Counted from the stretch's first letter, positions 8,352 through 17,555 are shown. The stretch is DNA of 64,000 bases from Hamadaea sp013361475 (GCF_040654195.1 NZ_JBFAHM010000003.1:496001-560000), one strand, 5' to 3'. Numbers and translations: made by a program. Notes: generated by a model from the sequence alone, not told the origin.

Positions 8352-9238
8352 GCGTCCAGCCCTGCGCCGTGCCGCTGTTTCTCCGGCAAGCCGGAGAACA
8401 AGTCCGCCTCCCAGCCGTGCGCGCCCTCGCCCGGCCCGCGCTCGCCGTACGCCAGCGTGTAGTACTCCACTCCCATGAATTCGTCACCGAAGTTGCCGGC
8501 GATCGAATAGAGCCACGAGGTATCGGGAATCTGGGTCGCGTGCGCGTGCAGCGAGGCGACCTTCCTTTCATGCTGATCCGTGCCGTCGATGCAGGCGGCG
8601 ATCTCGTCGTCGGGGGTGCCGAACGGGATGTCGTCGACGCTGGTGGCCTCGCCGAACGGGTTGTCCGAGGAGTCCTTGAACGCGTCGAGCCCCGCTTCGA
8701 GCACGCTCTTCGGCATCGCACCCCAGTAGATCTTGGCGGGGCCGAAGCCCTCCGCCCGGGCGAGCTCGGCGGCCCGCATGGCGACCCGGTGCGACTGGAT
8801 GTGATCGGGGTGGCCGTAGAAGCCGTTCTCGTCGTAGGTGACCAGCACCTGCGGCCGCGTCTCCCGCATGATCTCCACCAGGTGCCCGGCCGCCTCGTCG
8901 AGGTCGGCCCGCCAGAAGCAGCGCGGGTGCTCGTTCGCCGGCGTGCCCATCATCCCGGAGTCCCGATATCGTCCCGCCCCGCCGAGGAACCGGTGATCAG
9001 TCACGCCGAGGGCGGCGCACGCCCGTTCCAGCTCCACCACTCGGTAGCCGCCGAGCTGGTCGGCCTGAGCCGCCTCCAGCTGGGCGAGCGCGGGGACGTG
9101 GATCTCGCCCTCTTCGCCGAGGGTGCAGGTCACGAGGGTCACCCGCGCGCCCTGGGCGGCGTAGTGGGCCATCGTCGCCCCGGTGCCGATCGACTCGTCG
9201 TCGGGGTGAGCGTGCACGAACAGAATGCTGCGATCCAC
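8348..9238 (-). CDS. mshB: GlcNAc-Ins deacetylase of mycothiol synthesis
   Basis: Zinc metallodeacetylase that removes acetate from 1D-myo-inositol 2-acetamido-2-deoxy-alpha-D-glucopyranoside, the second committed step of mycothiol synthesis. 296 residues, LmbE/PIG-L fold. The metal site reads AHPDDE with H11 and D14 as ligands and D13 as catalytic base, and GHPDH with H146 as third ligand, matching H13/D16/H147 of the mycobacterial enzyme (from memory). The GTG start lies 6 bases after TAGAGT and has no Shine-Dalgarno, indicating a leaderless mRNA. Presence of this gene implies a mycothiol-producing actinobacterium. A coupled membrane protein gene follows. Confidence 0.92.
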   Translation of the reverse strand: MDRSILFVHAHPDDESIGTGATMAHYAAQGARVTLVTCTLGEEGEIHVPALAQLEAAQADQLGGYRVVELERACAALGVTDHRFLGGAGRYRDSGMMGTPANEHPRCFWRADLDEAAGHLVEIMRETRPQVLVTYDENGFYGHPDHIQSHRVAMRAAELARAEGFGPAKIYWGAMPKSVLEAGLDAFKDSSDNPFGEATSVDDIPFGTPDDEIAACIDGTDQHERKVASLHAHATQIPDTSWLYSIAGNFGDEFMGVEYYTLAYGERGPGEGAHGWEADLFSGLPEKQRHGAGLDA

Positions 9239-9244
9239 CGAGCC

Positions 9245-9250
9245 ACTCTA
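9245..9250 (-). promoter_or_regulatory. -10-like TAGAGT, leaderless mshB promoter
   Basis: On the minus strand TAGAGT precedes the mshB GTG by six bases, placing the expected transcription start at the start codon. Confidence 0.5.
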
Positions 9251-9343
9251 ACGCCCGGCCGTGTACGCCCCGCTCGTGCCGAGGCGTGGTGCATTCTGTC
9301 TAGGCAAACCGCCAAACCACCACGAATCGAACAGTCAGATGAA

Positions 9344-9349
9344 TACGCT
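9344..9349 (+). promoter_or_regulatory. -10-like TACGCT before the S9-like gene
   Basis: TACGCT precedes GTG 9357 by seven bases with no Shine-Dalgarno near any nearby start. It favours GTG 9357 over ATG 9339, which would overlap the hexamer. Confidence 0.4.
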
Positions 9350-9356
9350 TCATGGT

Positions 9357-11243
9357 GTGACGGACCTTGAACCCCGGCGCATCGTCGTCGGGCGGGACGG
9401 CGAGCGGGTGGCGTACCTGCTCGGCGAGCGCCTCTGCGTCCTCGACACGGCCACCGGTGCGGTCCGCCCGGTCGCCGGCGAGGTCGGGGCGTACGCCTGC
9501 GACCTGCACGCCACCGTTGCCGTCTTCGCCCGCGCGGGCCGCCTGCACCGCGTACGCCTGACCGGCGAGCCCGAGGTCGTGGACCTCGGCGTCGAGGGCG
9601 AGCAACCGCAGCCCGACCCGACCGGGCGGCACATCGCGTACCGGCGTGACCGGGCGCTGCACGTGCTCCTGGACGGCGTCCACGACGACTCCGCGACGCC
9701 GGTGCTGCTGGCCGGGGAGGAGAGCCCGGCGGTGCGGTGGGGCGACGTCGACGACGACGCGGCCGGGTTCGGCCGGAAGCGCGGCTGGTGGTGGGCGCCG
9801 GACGGCTCGGCGGTCCTCGCCACGCGTACCGACGGGCCGCGCAGCACCTCGCTGCATCTGCTGGAGCTCGACGGTGGCTGGGTCGACGTCCACTGGGACC
9901 GCTGGGTCTACCCCTACGTCGCGGGCGCCGGGTGGTTCGACGGGCCGCCTCTGGTGACCGTCCTACGCCGGGGGCAGAACCACGGGCTCGTCCTCGCCGT
10001 GGACCCGCGGACCGGGGAGACCCAGGTGCACGCGGAGCTCTCGGATCCACGGTTCGTGCGGACGGTCGACGGGACGCCGTTGCACCTGCCGGACGGCCGC
10101 GTGCTGGTCGGCAGCGAGATCGCCCACGAGAGCTACGACTCCCGGTGCCTGTTCGCCGACGGAACCCTGCTCACCCCGCCCAACCTCTACGTACGCCGAG
10201 TCGTCGGCCGGATCGGGCCGATGTGCCTCGGACCCGGGCTGCCGGCCTTCGCCGGGATGCACCCGTCGGAGCCGCGGGCCGGTGCCGGGGAGCGCTTGCA
10301 CGAGCCGCCGGGAGTGCGTTCAGCCCTGGACAACGAACTCGGTGACCTGCTCATCGAGGCGAGCACCGACCCTGCCGAGCAGCACCTTTACCGCGTACGC
10401 GGAGCGCTGGGCCGAGGTGGCGGCATGGCGGCCCAACGGCTGACCCACGAACCCGGCTGGCACACCGGCGAATGCGGCGGCGAGACGATGGTGATCGGTT
10501 CGGCCGGGCTGGACCACTCCGGCACACGGTGGACCGTGCTCCGCCGGGGGCATCCTGTCGGGGTGCTGGGCGATCCCGCCGTCGACCGGATCGGCGAGCG
10601 GGCAGCCGCACCCGGCCCGGACCTGCCCCGCCCGGTCCTCGACCGCGTGACCGACCGCCGGTTGCCGGTAGGCGTCCTCTATCCCGCCCGTCACCTGGTC
10701 GGGCGACGGCTGCCGATCCTGCTCGACCTGGCGACCGGCCTCGGTGGACAGACCGTGCTGGCCCGATCCGACGGGTGGGCGCACCGGCAACGCTGGGCCG
10801 AAGCCGGATATGCCGTCGTCGCCGTCGACACCCGGGGCAGCGCCGGCATCGCGCCGAGCTTCGAGAAGGTGGTGCATCGGCGGCTGGTCGACCTCGTCGT
10901 CGCCGACCTCGCCGAGACGGTGCACGAACTGGGGGCGAAGGATCCCGACCTCGACCTGGAACACGTGCTGCTCCGCGGCACCGGGGTCGGCGGCTGGCTG
11001 GCCGCCCGGGCGGTCGCCGACCGGCCGGACACCTTCCACGGCGCGGTCGTCCGCGACCCCGTACGCGCCTGGACCGACCTGCCGCCCGTGCTGGCGGAAC
11101 GCTATCTGGGCAACCCCGACGACAACTCCGAGGTCTGGCTGCATCACGAACTACGGGACCTGCCGGCGGGCGTACGCGAGATTCCTGCCGACGCCCCGAT
11201 CGAGGTGGAGGTGTCCGCGCTGGACGCCCTCCTGAACTCCTGA
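9357..11243 (+). CDS. S9 (DPP IV-like) prolyl oligopeptidase homologue, probably catalytically dead
   Basis: 628 residues: an N-terminal beta-propeller-like region (to about residue 430) and a C-terminal alpha/beta-hydrolase fold. The hydrolase part is clearly DPP IV-like (AEAGYAVVAVDTRGSAG; ADRPDTFHGAVV; ERYLGNPDD), but where active members have GWSFGG the sequence is GTGVGG, so glycine 543 replaces the nucleophile serine. The chain stops soon after ERYLGNP, before the region that supplies the catalytic Asp and the HG histidine. Two or three triad residues are therefore missing, and the protein is ~50-80 residues shorter than relatives. The frame is otherwise intact, so it looks like a maintained pseudoenzyme rather than a fresh pseudogene. 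Divergent from mshB. Confidence 0.75.
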   Translation: MTDLEPRRIVVGRDGERVAYLLGERLCVLDTATGAVRPVAGEVGAYACDLHATVAVFARAGRLHRVRLTGEPEVVDLGVEGEQPQPDPTGRHIAYRRDRALHVLLDGVHDDSATPVLLAGEESPAVRWGDVDDDAAGFGRKRGWWWAPDGSAVLATRTDGPRSTSLHLLELDGGWVDVHWDRWVYPYVAGAGWFDGPPLVTVLRRGQNHGLVLAVDPRTGETQVHAELSDPRFVRTVDGTPLHLPDGRVLVGSEIAHESYDSRCLFADGTLLTPPNLYVRRVVGRIGPMCLGPGLPAFAGMHPSEPRAGAGERLHEPPGVRSALDNELGDLLIEASTDPAEQHLYRVRGALGRGGGMAAQRLTHEPGWHTGECGGETMVIGSAGLDHSGTRWTVLRRGHPVGVLGDPAVDRIGERAAAPGPDLPRPVLDRVTDRRLPVGVLYPARHLVGRRLPILLDLATGLGGQTVLARSDGWAHRQRWAEAGYAVVAVDTRGSAGIAPSFEKVVHRRLVDLVVADLAETVHELGAKDPDLDLEHVLLRGTGVGGWLAARAVADRPDTFHGAVVRDPVRAWTDLPPVLAERYLGNPDDNSEVWLHHELRDLPAGVREIPADAPIEVEVSALDALLNS

Positions 11244-11264
11244 GAGTCAGCACCGGGAAAGGGT

Positions 11265-11295
11265 GAGGGCGGGCCCCCAAGGGATGCCCGCCCTC
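11265..11295. terminator. Bidirectional hairpin terminator
   Basis: Perfect 10-bp stem GAGGGCGGGC (11265-11274) / GCCCGCCCTC (11286-11295) with an 11-base loop, lying between the convergent S9-like gene and the last gene of the peptide importer. A strong GC stem without a long T-run, as is common in actinobacteria. Confidence 0.7.
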
Positions 11296-11313
11296 CATCT
11301 ATTTGGTGGTGCT

Positions 11314-12393
11314 TCAGTGCTCGTCCGCTCCCGCGGCGACCTCGTCGGCGTGGACTTCCTGCTCGATCAGGATGCCCTCCTCCGGGAAGTGGCAGGCCGC
11401 CAGCGAACCGCTCGACTTGATCGTCAGCGGCGGCTCCTGCTGGGCGCAGATTTCCTGGGCCTTCCAGCAGCGCGTACGGAAACGGCAGCCGGACGGCGGG
11501 TTGATCGGGGTGGGCACGTCGCCCACCAGCCGGATGCGGCCCGCCGACTCGCCGATCTTCGCCGGGTCCGGCACCGCCGAGAGCAGGGCCTTCGTGTACG
11601 GGTGGGACGGCCGCTCGTAGATCTGCTCACGGGAGCCGATCTCGACCAGCTTACCCAGGTACATGACGCCGACGCGCTGGCAGAAGTGCCGGACGACGGA
11701 CAGGTCGTGGGCGATGAACACGAAGGCCAGGTCCATCTCCCGCTGCAGATCCCGCAGGAGGTTGATGACCTGCGCCTGGATGGACACGTCCAGCGCGGAG
11801 ACCGGCTCGTCGGCGACGATGATCTTCGGGTTGAGCGCCAGCGACCGGGCGATGCCGATACGCTGCCGCTGACCGCCGGAGAACTCGTGCGGGAAGCGGT
11901 TGTAGTGCTCGGGGTTGAGACCGACCAGCTCCAGCAGCTCCTGGACCCGCTTCTTCACGCCGCCGGGCGGGTTGATTCCGTTGACCTGCAACGGCATCGC
12001 GACGATCTTGCCGACCGTGTGCCGCGGGTTCAGCGACGAGTACGGGTCCTGGAAGATGATCTGCATGTCCTGACGGAGCCGCTGCAGCTTCGAACCCCGG
12101 GCCCGGGTGATGTCCTGACCCTCGAAGGTGATCTTGCCTTCGGTCGAGTCCAGCAGCCGGACCAGCATCCGGCCGGTCGTGGTCTTGCCACAGCCGGACT
12201 CGCCCACCAGGCCGAGCGTCTCACCGGGACGGACCTCGAAGGAGACTCCGTCGACCGCGCGGACGACCTGCTTGGCGCCGATCAGTCCACCGCCACGCAC
12301 CGGGAAGTGCTTGGTCAGGTTCTCCACCTTCAGCAGCGGCTCGGCGGAGTTCTGGCCCTGCGGGCCACGCTGCTCAATCACCTGGGTGCTCAC
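11314..12393 (-). CDS. Oligopeptide ABC importer ATP-binding protein (OppF/DppF type)
   Basis: 359-residue cytosolic ATPase of the five-gene importer. Walker A GESGCGKTT, signature FSGGQRQR, Walker B IIVADEP and the switch histidine in FIAHD are all present. The C-terminus has the oligopeptide/dipeptide-type extension, with a cluster region GCRFRTRC...C typical of OppD/OppF. The GTG start (STQVIEQRG) overlaps the stop of the upstream ATPase gene in GTGA, so translation is coupled; the frame stays open further upstream only as a shadow of that gene. Last gene of the operon, ending at the hairpin at 11265. Confidence 0.9.
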   Translation of the reverse strand: MSTQVIEQRGPQGQNSAEPLLKVENLTKHFPVRGGGLIGAKQVVRAVDGVSFEVRPGETLGLVGESGCGKTTTGRMLVRLLDSTEGKITFEGQDITRARGSKLQRLRQDMQIIFQDPYSSLNPRHTVGKIVAMPLQVNGINPPGGVKKRVQELLELVGLNPEHYNRFPHEFSGGQRQRIGIARSLALNPKIIVADEPVSALDVSIQAQVINLLRDLQREMDLAFVFIAHDLSVVRHFCQRVGVMYLGKLVEIGSREQIYERPSHPYTKALLSAVPDPAKIGESAGRIRLVGDVPTPINPPSGCRFRTRCWKAQEICAQQEPPLTIKSSGSLAACHFPEEGILIEQEVHADEVAAGADEH

Positions 12394-13445
12394 TGGGCGA
12401 CTCCCACCGACGCGATTTCTTCCTGGTACGTCCGGTTGCGCTCCCGCTCGGGCAGGTGGCACGCGACCGTGTGGCCCGGCTCGTCGGCCAGCGCCAGCGG
12501 CAGCAGCCGCGGCACGTCGACATCGCACGGGCCGCCCTTCAACATCGCGTACGCGCACCGCGGGTGGAACACGCAGCCGGACGGGATGTTGAGCAGGCTC
12601 GGCGGGTTGCCCTTGATGGGCAGCAGGTCCGCGTCGGGGTCACCGTGCAGCGACGGCATGCTGGCCAGCAGACCCCAGGTGTAGGGGTGCTGCGCCGACC
12701 GCATGATCTGCTCGACCGTGCCGTACTCGGCTACGCGGCCGCCGTACATCACGAGGACCTCGTCGGCGACCTGGCTCACGACGCCGAGGTCGTGCGTGAT
12801 CAGGATGACCGCGGAGTTGAACTCGCGCTGGAGGTCTTCCAGCAGGTCGAGGATCTGCGCCTGCACGGTCACGTCGAGAGCCGTGGTGGGCTCGTCCGCG
12901 ATGAGCAGGGTGGGGTCGTTGACCAGCGACATCGCGATCATGGCGCGCTGCCGCATACCGCCGGAGAACTCGTGCGGGTACTGCTTGAACCGCCGGTCGG
13001 GCTGCGGGATGCCGACCCGGTCGAGCATCTCGATCGCGCGCTTCTTGGCGACCGCCTTGGAGGCGTCCGGATGGTGGATCCGGTACGCCTCAACGATCTG
13101 CCGCCCGATCGTGTAGAAGGGGTGCAGCGCGGTCAGCGGGTCCTGGAAGATCATGGCGACGTCGCGGCCACGCAGCTTGCGCAGCTGGTCCTGGGTGAGC
13201 CCGATCAGCTCCTGCCCGCCCAGCTTGATGCTGCCCTTCATGGTGGTCGACTTGGTGTTGTGCAGACCCATGATGGACAGGCTGGTGACGCTCTTGCCGG
13301 AGCCGGACTCGCCCACGATGCCGAGGGTCTTGCCGCGCTCGACCGAGAAGCTGACGCCGTTGACCGCCTGGACCAGGCCGTCCTCGGTACGGAAGCGGAC
13401 CTGCAGGTCTTCGACCTCGAGGTAGGGGGACTCGTTCGCAGTCAT
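12390..13445 (-). CDS. Oligopeptide ABC importer ATP-binding protein (OppD/DppD type)
   Basis: 351-residue ATPase partner of the preceding entry. Walker A GESGSGKS, signature FSGGMRQR, Walker B LLIADEPTTALD, switch ILITHD, and the C-terminal cysteine motif GCVFHPRC of OppD proteins. ATG 13445 is preferred over ATG 13451 because GGGAG lies at a normal 6-7 bases from 13445 but touches 13451. The start overlaps the end of the permease gene region by a few bases. Two different ATPases, two permeases and one lipoprotein make a complete heteromeric importer. Confidence 0.9.
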   Translation of the reverse strand: MTANESPYLEVEDLQVRFRTEDGLVQAVNGVSFSVERGKTLGIVGESGSGKSVTSLSIMGLHNTKSTTMKGSIKLGGQELIGLTQDQLRKLRGRDVAMIFQDPLTALHPFYTIGRQIVEAYRIHHPDASKAVAKKRAIEMLDRVGIPQPDRRFKQYPHEFSGGMRQRAMIAMSLVNDPTLLIADEPTTALDVTVQAQILDLLEDLQREFNSAVILITHDLGVVSQVADEVLVMYGGRVAEYGTVEQIMRSAQHPYTWGLLASMPSLHGDPDADLLPIKGNPPSLLNIPSGCVFHPRCAYAMLKGGPCDVDVPRLLPLALADEPGHTVACHLPERERNRTYQEEIASVGVAQ

Positions 13446-13447
13446 TG

Positions 13448-14452
13448 TCATCTCCCGGAAGAGCCGAGCTTGACCCGCGGGTCGATAACGGCGTAGAGCA
13501 TGTCGACGATCACGTTGGACAGCACGATGAAGACCGCGCCGAAGAGCACCGTCGCCATGACGACCGGCAGGTTCTGCGCGAAGACCGCGGCCACCGCCGT
13601 CTTGCCCGTGCCGGGGAGGCTGAAGGTGGTTTCGGTGATCGCGACGCCGCCCAGCTGGCCGCCGATGTCGATGCCGGCGATGGTGACGATCGGGGTGATC
13701 GCGGCCCGCAGCGCGTGCCGCAGGTACACCACCTTCATCTTGAGGCCCTTGGCCCGGGCGGTGCGGATGTAGTCCTCGCTCAGGGTCTCGATCATCTGCG
13801 CCCGCGAGAATCGCGAGTAGCTCGCCGAGTTGATCAGCCCCAGCGCGATCCACGGCGTGATCATGCCGCCGATCCAGCCGAGCGGGTCCTCGAACGGGCT
13901 GATGTACTGCGCCCGAGGCAGCCAGCCGAGCTGGTAGACGAAGATCGCCAGGATCAGCGAGCCGAGGAAGAAGATCTGGGTCGACGCGAACGTCAGGGCG
14001 GTGCCGGCGGCGATGCGGTCCAGCAGGGATCCACGTTTGATCGCCGAGGTCATGCCGAGCGCTGTACCGAACAGCACATAGACGACCGCCGCGCCGAGGA
14101 CGACGCTGAACGTGACCGGCAGCGTACGCCCGAGGATGTCGGAGACTTTCTCATACGTCCGGAAGTTGATGCCCAGGCAGGGCGCGGGGCACTCGATCTT
14201 GTCCGGCCCGCTGCCGATGTCGCGGCCGACGAACACGCCTTTCATGTAGTTGGCGTACTGCGTCACCGGGCTTTTATCGAGCTCGAGCGACTGCTCGATC
14301 TTGTCGTGCTGCGCCTGGGTGCATGCCTTGGTGCCGCACATCGTCGCCGCCGGGTCGGCGGGGCCGAGGAAGAACAGGCCGAAGACCGTCACTGAGATCG
14401 CGAAGAGCGTTAGGACGGCCAGGAGTGCCCGTTTGACGAAGAAGCGAAACAT
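13448..14452 (-). CDS. Oligopeptide ABC importer permease (OppB/DppB type)
   Basis: 334 residues with six membrane helices. The start MFRFFVKRALLAVLTLF and the cytoplasmic EAA loop (EDYIRTARAKGLKMKVVYLRHALR) are characteristic of the OppB subfamily. An external loop of about 85 residues after the first helix carries three cysteines (MCGTKACT, CPAPC). It is separated from the lipoprotein gene by 161 bp holding two strong hairpins, but runs straight into the ATPase genes. Confidence 0.9.
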   Translation of the reverse strand: MFRFFVKRALLAVLTLFAISVTVFGLFFLGPADPAATMCGTKACTQAQHDKIEQSLELDKSPVTQYANYMKGVFVGRDIGSGPDKIECPAPCLGINFRTYEKVSDILGRTLPVTFSVVLGAAVVYVLFGTALGMTSAIKRGSLLDRIAAGTALTFASTQIFFLGSLILAIFVYQLGWLPRAQYISPFEDPLGWIGGMITPWIALGLINSASYSRFSRAQMIETLSEDYIRTARAKGLKMKVVYLRHALRAAITPIVTIAGIDIGGQLGGVAITETTFSLPGTGKTAVAAVFAQNLPVVMATVLFGAVFIVLSNVIVDMLYAVIDPRVKLGSSGR

Positions 14453-14502
14453 GGGGATGGGCCTTCCGGAGGAGTCACCGTGCAGCCGGATCGCGGCTGG
14501 AC

Positions 14503-14588
14503 CGTGGCGGGCGGCCGTTGACCGCCCGCCACGGGTGGTGCGTGGTGATTCTCGGTCCCCGGTGACGAGCCGTTCAGCTCGTCACCGG
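14503..14588 (-). terminator. Two consecutive perfect hairpins between lipoprotein and permease genes
   Basis: Stem 1: CGTGGCGGGCGG (14503-14514) with CCGCCCGCCACG (14522-14533), 7-base loop. Stem 2: CCGGTGACGAGC (14559-14570) with GCTCGTCACCGG (14577-14588), 6-base loop. Both are 12-bp perfect. They lie immediately downstream of the binding-protein gene within an otherwise single-strand operon, where partial termination or 3'-end stabilisation gives excess binding protein over membrane components. Confidence 0.65.
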
Positions 14589-14613
14589 AGCGCCTGGATC
14601 AACCTGACCGAGG

Positions 14614-16368
14614 TCAGGACTTGACGTAGGCGCCGAGGACGTCGAACTGGCTGAACTGGTTGACGAAGGTGCCGCCGATCTTCGGGCCGTAGATCGAGAA
14701 GTTACGGCCGTAGCGCAGCGGGATCACCGGGGCGTAGTCCTTCATGATCTGCTCGTCCAGGGCGCCGTACTGCTCGGCAGCGGCACCGCGGTCGGTCATC
14801 TCACGAAGCTCCTTGAGCTTGGCCACGATGGTCGGCTCGTTGAAGTAGGAGTAGTTGTTGTTGCCCTCGGGAACGATCTTCGAACCGTCCATCAGAACAC
14901 CCAGGGTCGACTCACCGTCGGACCAGTCCTGGCCCCACGCCGAGGTCATCAGGTCGCAGTCAACGCCCTTGACACCGATGGTGGTGTAGTAGTTGGCGCG
15001 CTCGATGAACTTGGTGGTGATGTCGAAACCGGCCCGCTTGAGACCCTCGGTGATGACCGCGGCGACCGTCTGGTTCACCGTGGTGTTCGAGGTGCAGAAG
15101 GTCAGCTTCGGCACGGTCTTGCCCTCGAGGAGCTTCTTCGCCTTCTCGACGTCGCCGTGGTTGTCCGGCAGCGACGGGTAGACGTCGAACTTCTTGTAAC
15201 CGGGCACGACCGGCGACATGATCGTCGACGCCGGGTCGGCGATGTCGTAGCCACCGACGGCCTTGAGGTAGGCGTCCCGGTCGAAGGCGTAGTTCAGCGC
15301 ACGCCGCACGTCAACGTCGGTCACCCGAGTGGTGTTGATGTTGATGTAGTAGACGTACTGGTTCGGGCCGGTCGCAACGCGCTTCATCAGCTCGGCGTTG
15401 CCCTTCACCGACGGGATCAGCTCCGGCGGAACGTTGTCGATCATCACGGAGGCGGCATCGTCGCCCGCCGCGGCGGTGAGCCGGTCGGTCTGCGCCTTCG
15501 CGTCACCGGTCATGTCGATCACGAACTGGTCGACGTACTGGTGACGGATCGGGTCCGACTTCGGGTCCCAGTTCGGGTTCTTCTCGAGAACCAGCTTGGT
15601 GCCCGGGACGTACTCCTTCGTCTTGTACGGACCCGACGAAACGAACTGGGTCTCGTACTTCTCCTTGGTGTCCTTCGCGGCCGGAACCGGCGTGGAGGTC
15701 GGGAACGCCAGGAGGAAGGGCAGCTCGGTGTGCGGCGCGTCGAACGTGAAGATGATGGTCTTGTCGTCCGGCGTGCTGATGCCCGGGGCGTAGGGCTTGT
15801 CGGCGGTCGGGCCGGCGTAGCCGCCGTCCTTGCCGTAGCTCTTGTCCAGGGCGGCCTGGAGGTACTGCGGACCCTGCGAACCACGCGGACCGAAGGAACG
15901 CGAGATCGAGTACGCGATGTCCTTGGAGGTGATCGCGGTGCCGTCGTCGAACTTGACGCCGTCACGCAGGGTGTACTTCCAGGTCTTACCGTTGTCGGTG
16001 GTCTCACCGGCATTGGTCGCCAGGTCACCGACCAGCTTCAGCGGCTCGCCCTCCTTGGGCGACTCGATGTAGCCGGTCAGGGTGCGGTGGAACAGCTGGC
16101 TGTAGGAGAGCGCGTTCGACACGTAGATCATCTGCGGGTCGAGGTGCTCGAAGTCGCCGTCCTGAATGACGGTGATCTTGCCACCCGTGGTGTGGCCCTC
16201 GACGTCCGGCGCCGGCGTGACGGCCTCACCCTTGAAGTCGACGACGAAAGCCTGCTTCGTCGCCGTCTCGTTCTGGGTACCGCCCCCGGTGTTCTTCGTG
16301 CAGGCAGCGCTCAACGCCACGCCCATGGCGAGCGCGCCAACGGCGACTGCCTTGAGGGTGTTTCGCAC
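14614..16368 (-). CDS. Oligopeptide-binding lipoprotein of the ABC importer
   Basis: 584 residues, SBP family 5 (DppA/OppA-like). The signal peptide ends in a lipobox LSAAC with C23 as lipidation site, then a Gly/Thr-rich linker. Typical motifs follow: DPQMIYVSNALSYSQLFHRTL, YTLRDGVKFDDGTAITSKD, SSGPYK and the late YLKAVGGYD region. It captures peptides (or other linear ligands) outside the membrane and delivers them to the two permeases. The GTG start has GGAAGGAG about 9 bases upstream. The gene order permease-lipoprotein-permease-ATPase-ATPase is that of the Streptomyces bldK importer, but orthology cannot be claimed from order alone. Confidence 0.9.
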   Translation of the reverse strand: MRNTLKAVAVGALAMGVALSAACTKNTGGGTQNETATKQAFVVDFKGEAVTPAPDVEGHTTGGKITVIQDGDFEHLDPQMIYVSNALSYSQLFHRTLTGYIESPKEGEPLKLVGDLATNAGETTDNGKTWKYTLRDGVKFDDGTAITSKDIAYSISRSFGPRGSQGPQYLQAALDKSYGKDGGYAGPTADKPYAPGISTPDDKTIIFTFDAPHTELPFLLAFPTSTPVPAAKDTKEKYETQFVSSGPYKTKEYVPGTKLVLEKNPNWDPKSDPIRHQYVDQFVIDMTGDAKAQTDRLTAAAGDDAASVMIDNVPPELIPSVKGNAELMKRVATGPNQYVYYININTTRVTDVDVRRALNYAFDRDAYLKAVGGYDIADPASTIMSPVVPGYKKFDVYPSLPDNHGDVEKAKKLLEGKTVPKLTFCTSNTTVNQTVAAVITEGLKRAGFDITTKFIERANYYTTIGVKGVDCDLMTSAWGQDWSDGESTLGVLMDGSKIVPEGNNNYSYFNEPTIVAKLKELREMTDRGAAAEQYGALDEQIMKDYAPVIPLRYGRNFSIYGPKIGGTFVNQFSQFDVLGAYVKS

Positions 16369-16487
16369 TAGGGTTTCTCCTTCCCATTTTTACGCCCGGG
16401 CACGTGGAGGGGTATCCGTCGGTGGCCGGGACGACTGTGGACCGAAGTTCTCCGCCGAGAACTCTTCCGATGCGATGAGCGAATCGA

Positions 16488-17555
16488 TCAGCGGTTGGAC
16501 TTCGGGTCGAGGGCGTCTCGCATGGAGTCGCCGAAGAGGTTGAACGCGAGCACCAGGGCCCAGATCGAGACACCCGGGATGATCAGGTAGGCGAGGTCGC
16601 CGGACTGCATGAAGCCGATGCTGTGGTTGATCATCCGGCCCCAGTCGGGAGTCGGCTGCTCCACACCGATGCCGAGGAAGGACAGCGCGGCCTCGGCGGT
16701 GACCGTCGCCGGCAGGGCCAGCGAGAAGGTCACCAGGATCGGCGCCCAGAGGTTCGGCAGGATCTGCTTGAACATGATGTGGCCGCGGCCGGCGCCGGCC
16801 GCCCGGGCGGCCTCGACGTACTCGCGCTCACGCAGCGAGATCACCTGACCGCGAACCAGGCGGGCGGTGCTCATCCAGCCGAAGAGCGAGAAGACGACGA
16901 TGATCGTGATCATGCGCTCGGGAGCCGAGACGTAGCCGCTCGAGTCGGCGAGGTGGGTGTTGACGATCGGGATGATCGCGATCGCCATCAGCACGAACGG
17001 GAAGGCCAGCATGTAGTCGAAGAACCAGTTGAGGACCTGGTCGACCCAGCCGCCGAGGTAGCCGGCGACGATGCCGAGGACGACGCCGATCGCGACCGAC
17101 AGGACGGCCGCGAGCGAGGCGACGATCAGCGAGGTCCGCGCGCCGTAGACGAACTGCATGAACAGGTCCCAGCCGGTCTGCGGCATGACGCCCAGGATGT
17201 GGGCGTGGCCGGACGGGTTGTTCGACGTGAAGTCGATGCCGCCGAAGTAGCCCAGCGGTACGCCGTTGTTGTCCAGCAGGTCGGGGCTGTTCACCGTCGG
17301 GCCGAGACCATAGATCTTCTCGATCAGCGGGGCCAGGATGGCGATGAGGATGAAGAAGCCCAGCACCCAGATGCTGCCCCGGGCGGTCCGGTCACGACGC
17401 AGCCGCGACCAGGCGAGCTGGCCGGGCGACCGGCCGATGATCGCTTTCGGGGTCTTCGCACTCTCTTCCGTGGCCGCGACGTCGAGCACGCCCACGGCGC
17501 TGGAGTCGGCCGCGGGGGCCGCGGGCTCGGTGCCACGCGGGTTCGGCTCGCTCAT
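16488..17555 (-). CDS. Oligopeptide ABC importer permease (OppC/DppC type), first gene of operon
   Basis: 355 residues. A ~60-residue cytosolic N-terminus rich in Ala/Ser precedes SPGQLAWSRLRRDRTA and the first helix, as in OppC proteins; five further helices and the EAA loop (REREYVEAARAAGAGRGHIM) follow. The end, DPKSNR, is the usual OppC tail. The ATG start at 17555 has GAGGAG about 8 bases upstream. It is the promoter-proximal gene; the 292 bp to tldD must hold the operon promoter, but I see no clear -35/-10 pair for it. Confidence 0.9.
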   Translation of the reverse strand: MSEPNPRGTEPAAPAADSSAVGVLDVAATEESAKTPKAIIGRSPGQLAWSRLRRDRTARGSIWVLGFFILIAILAPLIEKIYGLGPTVNSPDLLDNNGVPLGYFGGIDFTSNNPSGHAHILGVMPQTGWDLFMQFVYGARTSLIVASLAAVLSVAIGVVLGIVAGYLGGWVDQVLNWFFDYMLAFPFVLMAIAIIPIVNTHLADSSGYVSAPERMITIIVVFSLFGWMSTARLVRGQVISLREREYVEAARAAGAGRGHIMFKQILPNLWAPILVTFSLALPATVTAEAALSFLGIGVEQPTPDWGRMINHSIGFMQSGDLAYLIIPGVSIWALVLAFNLFGDSMRDALDPKSNR

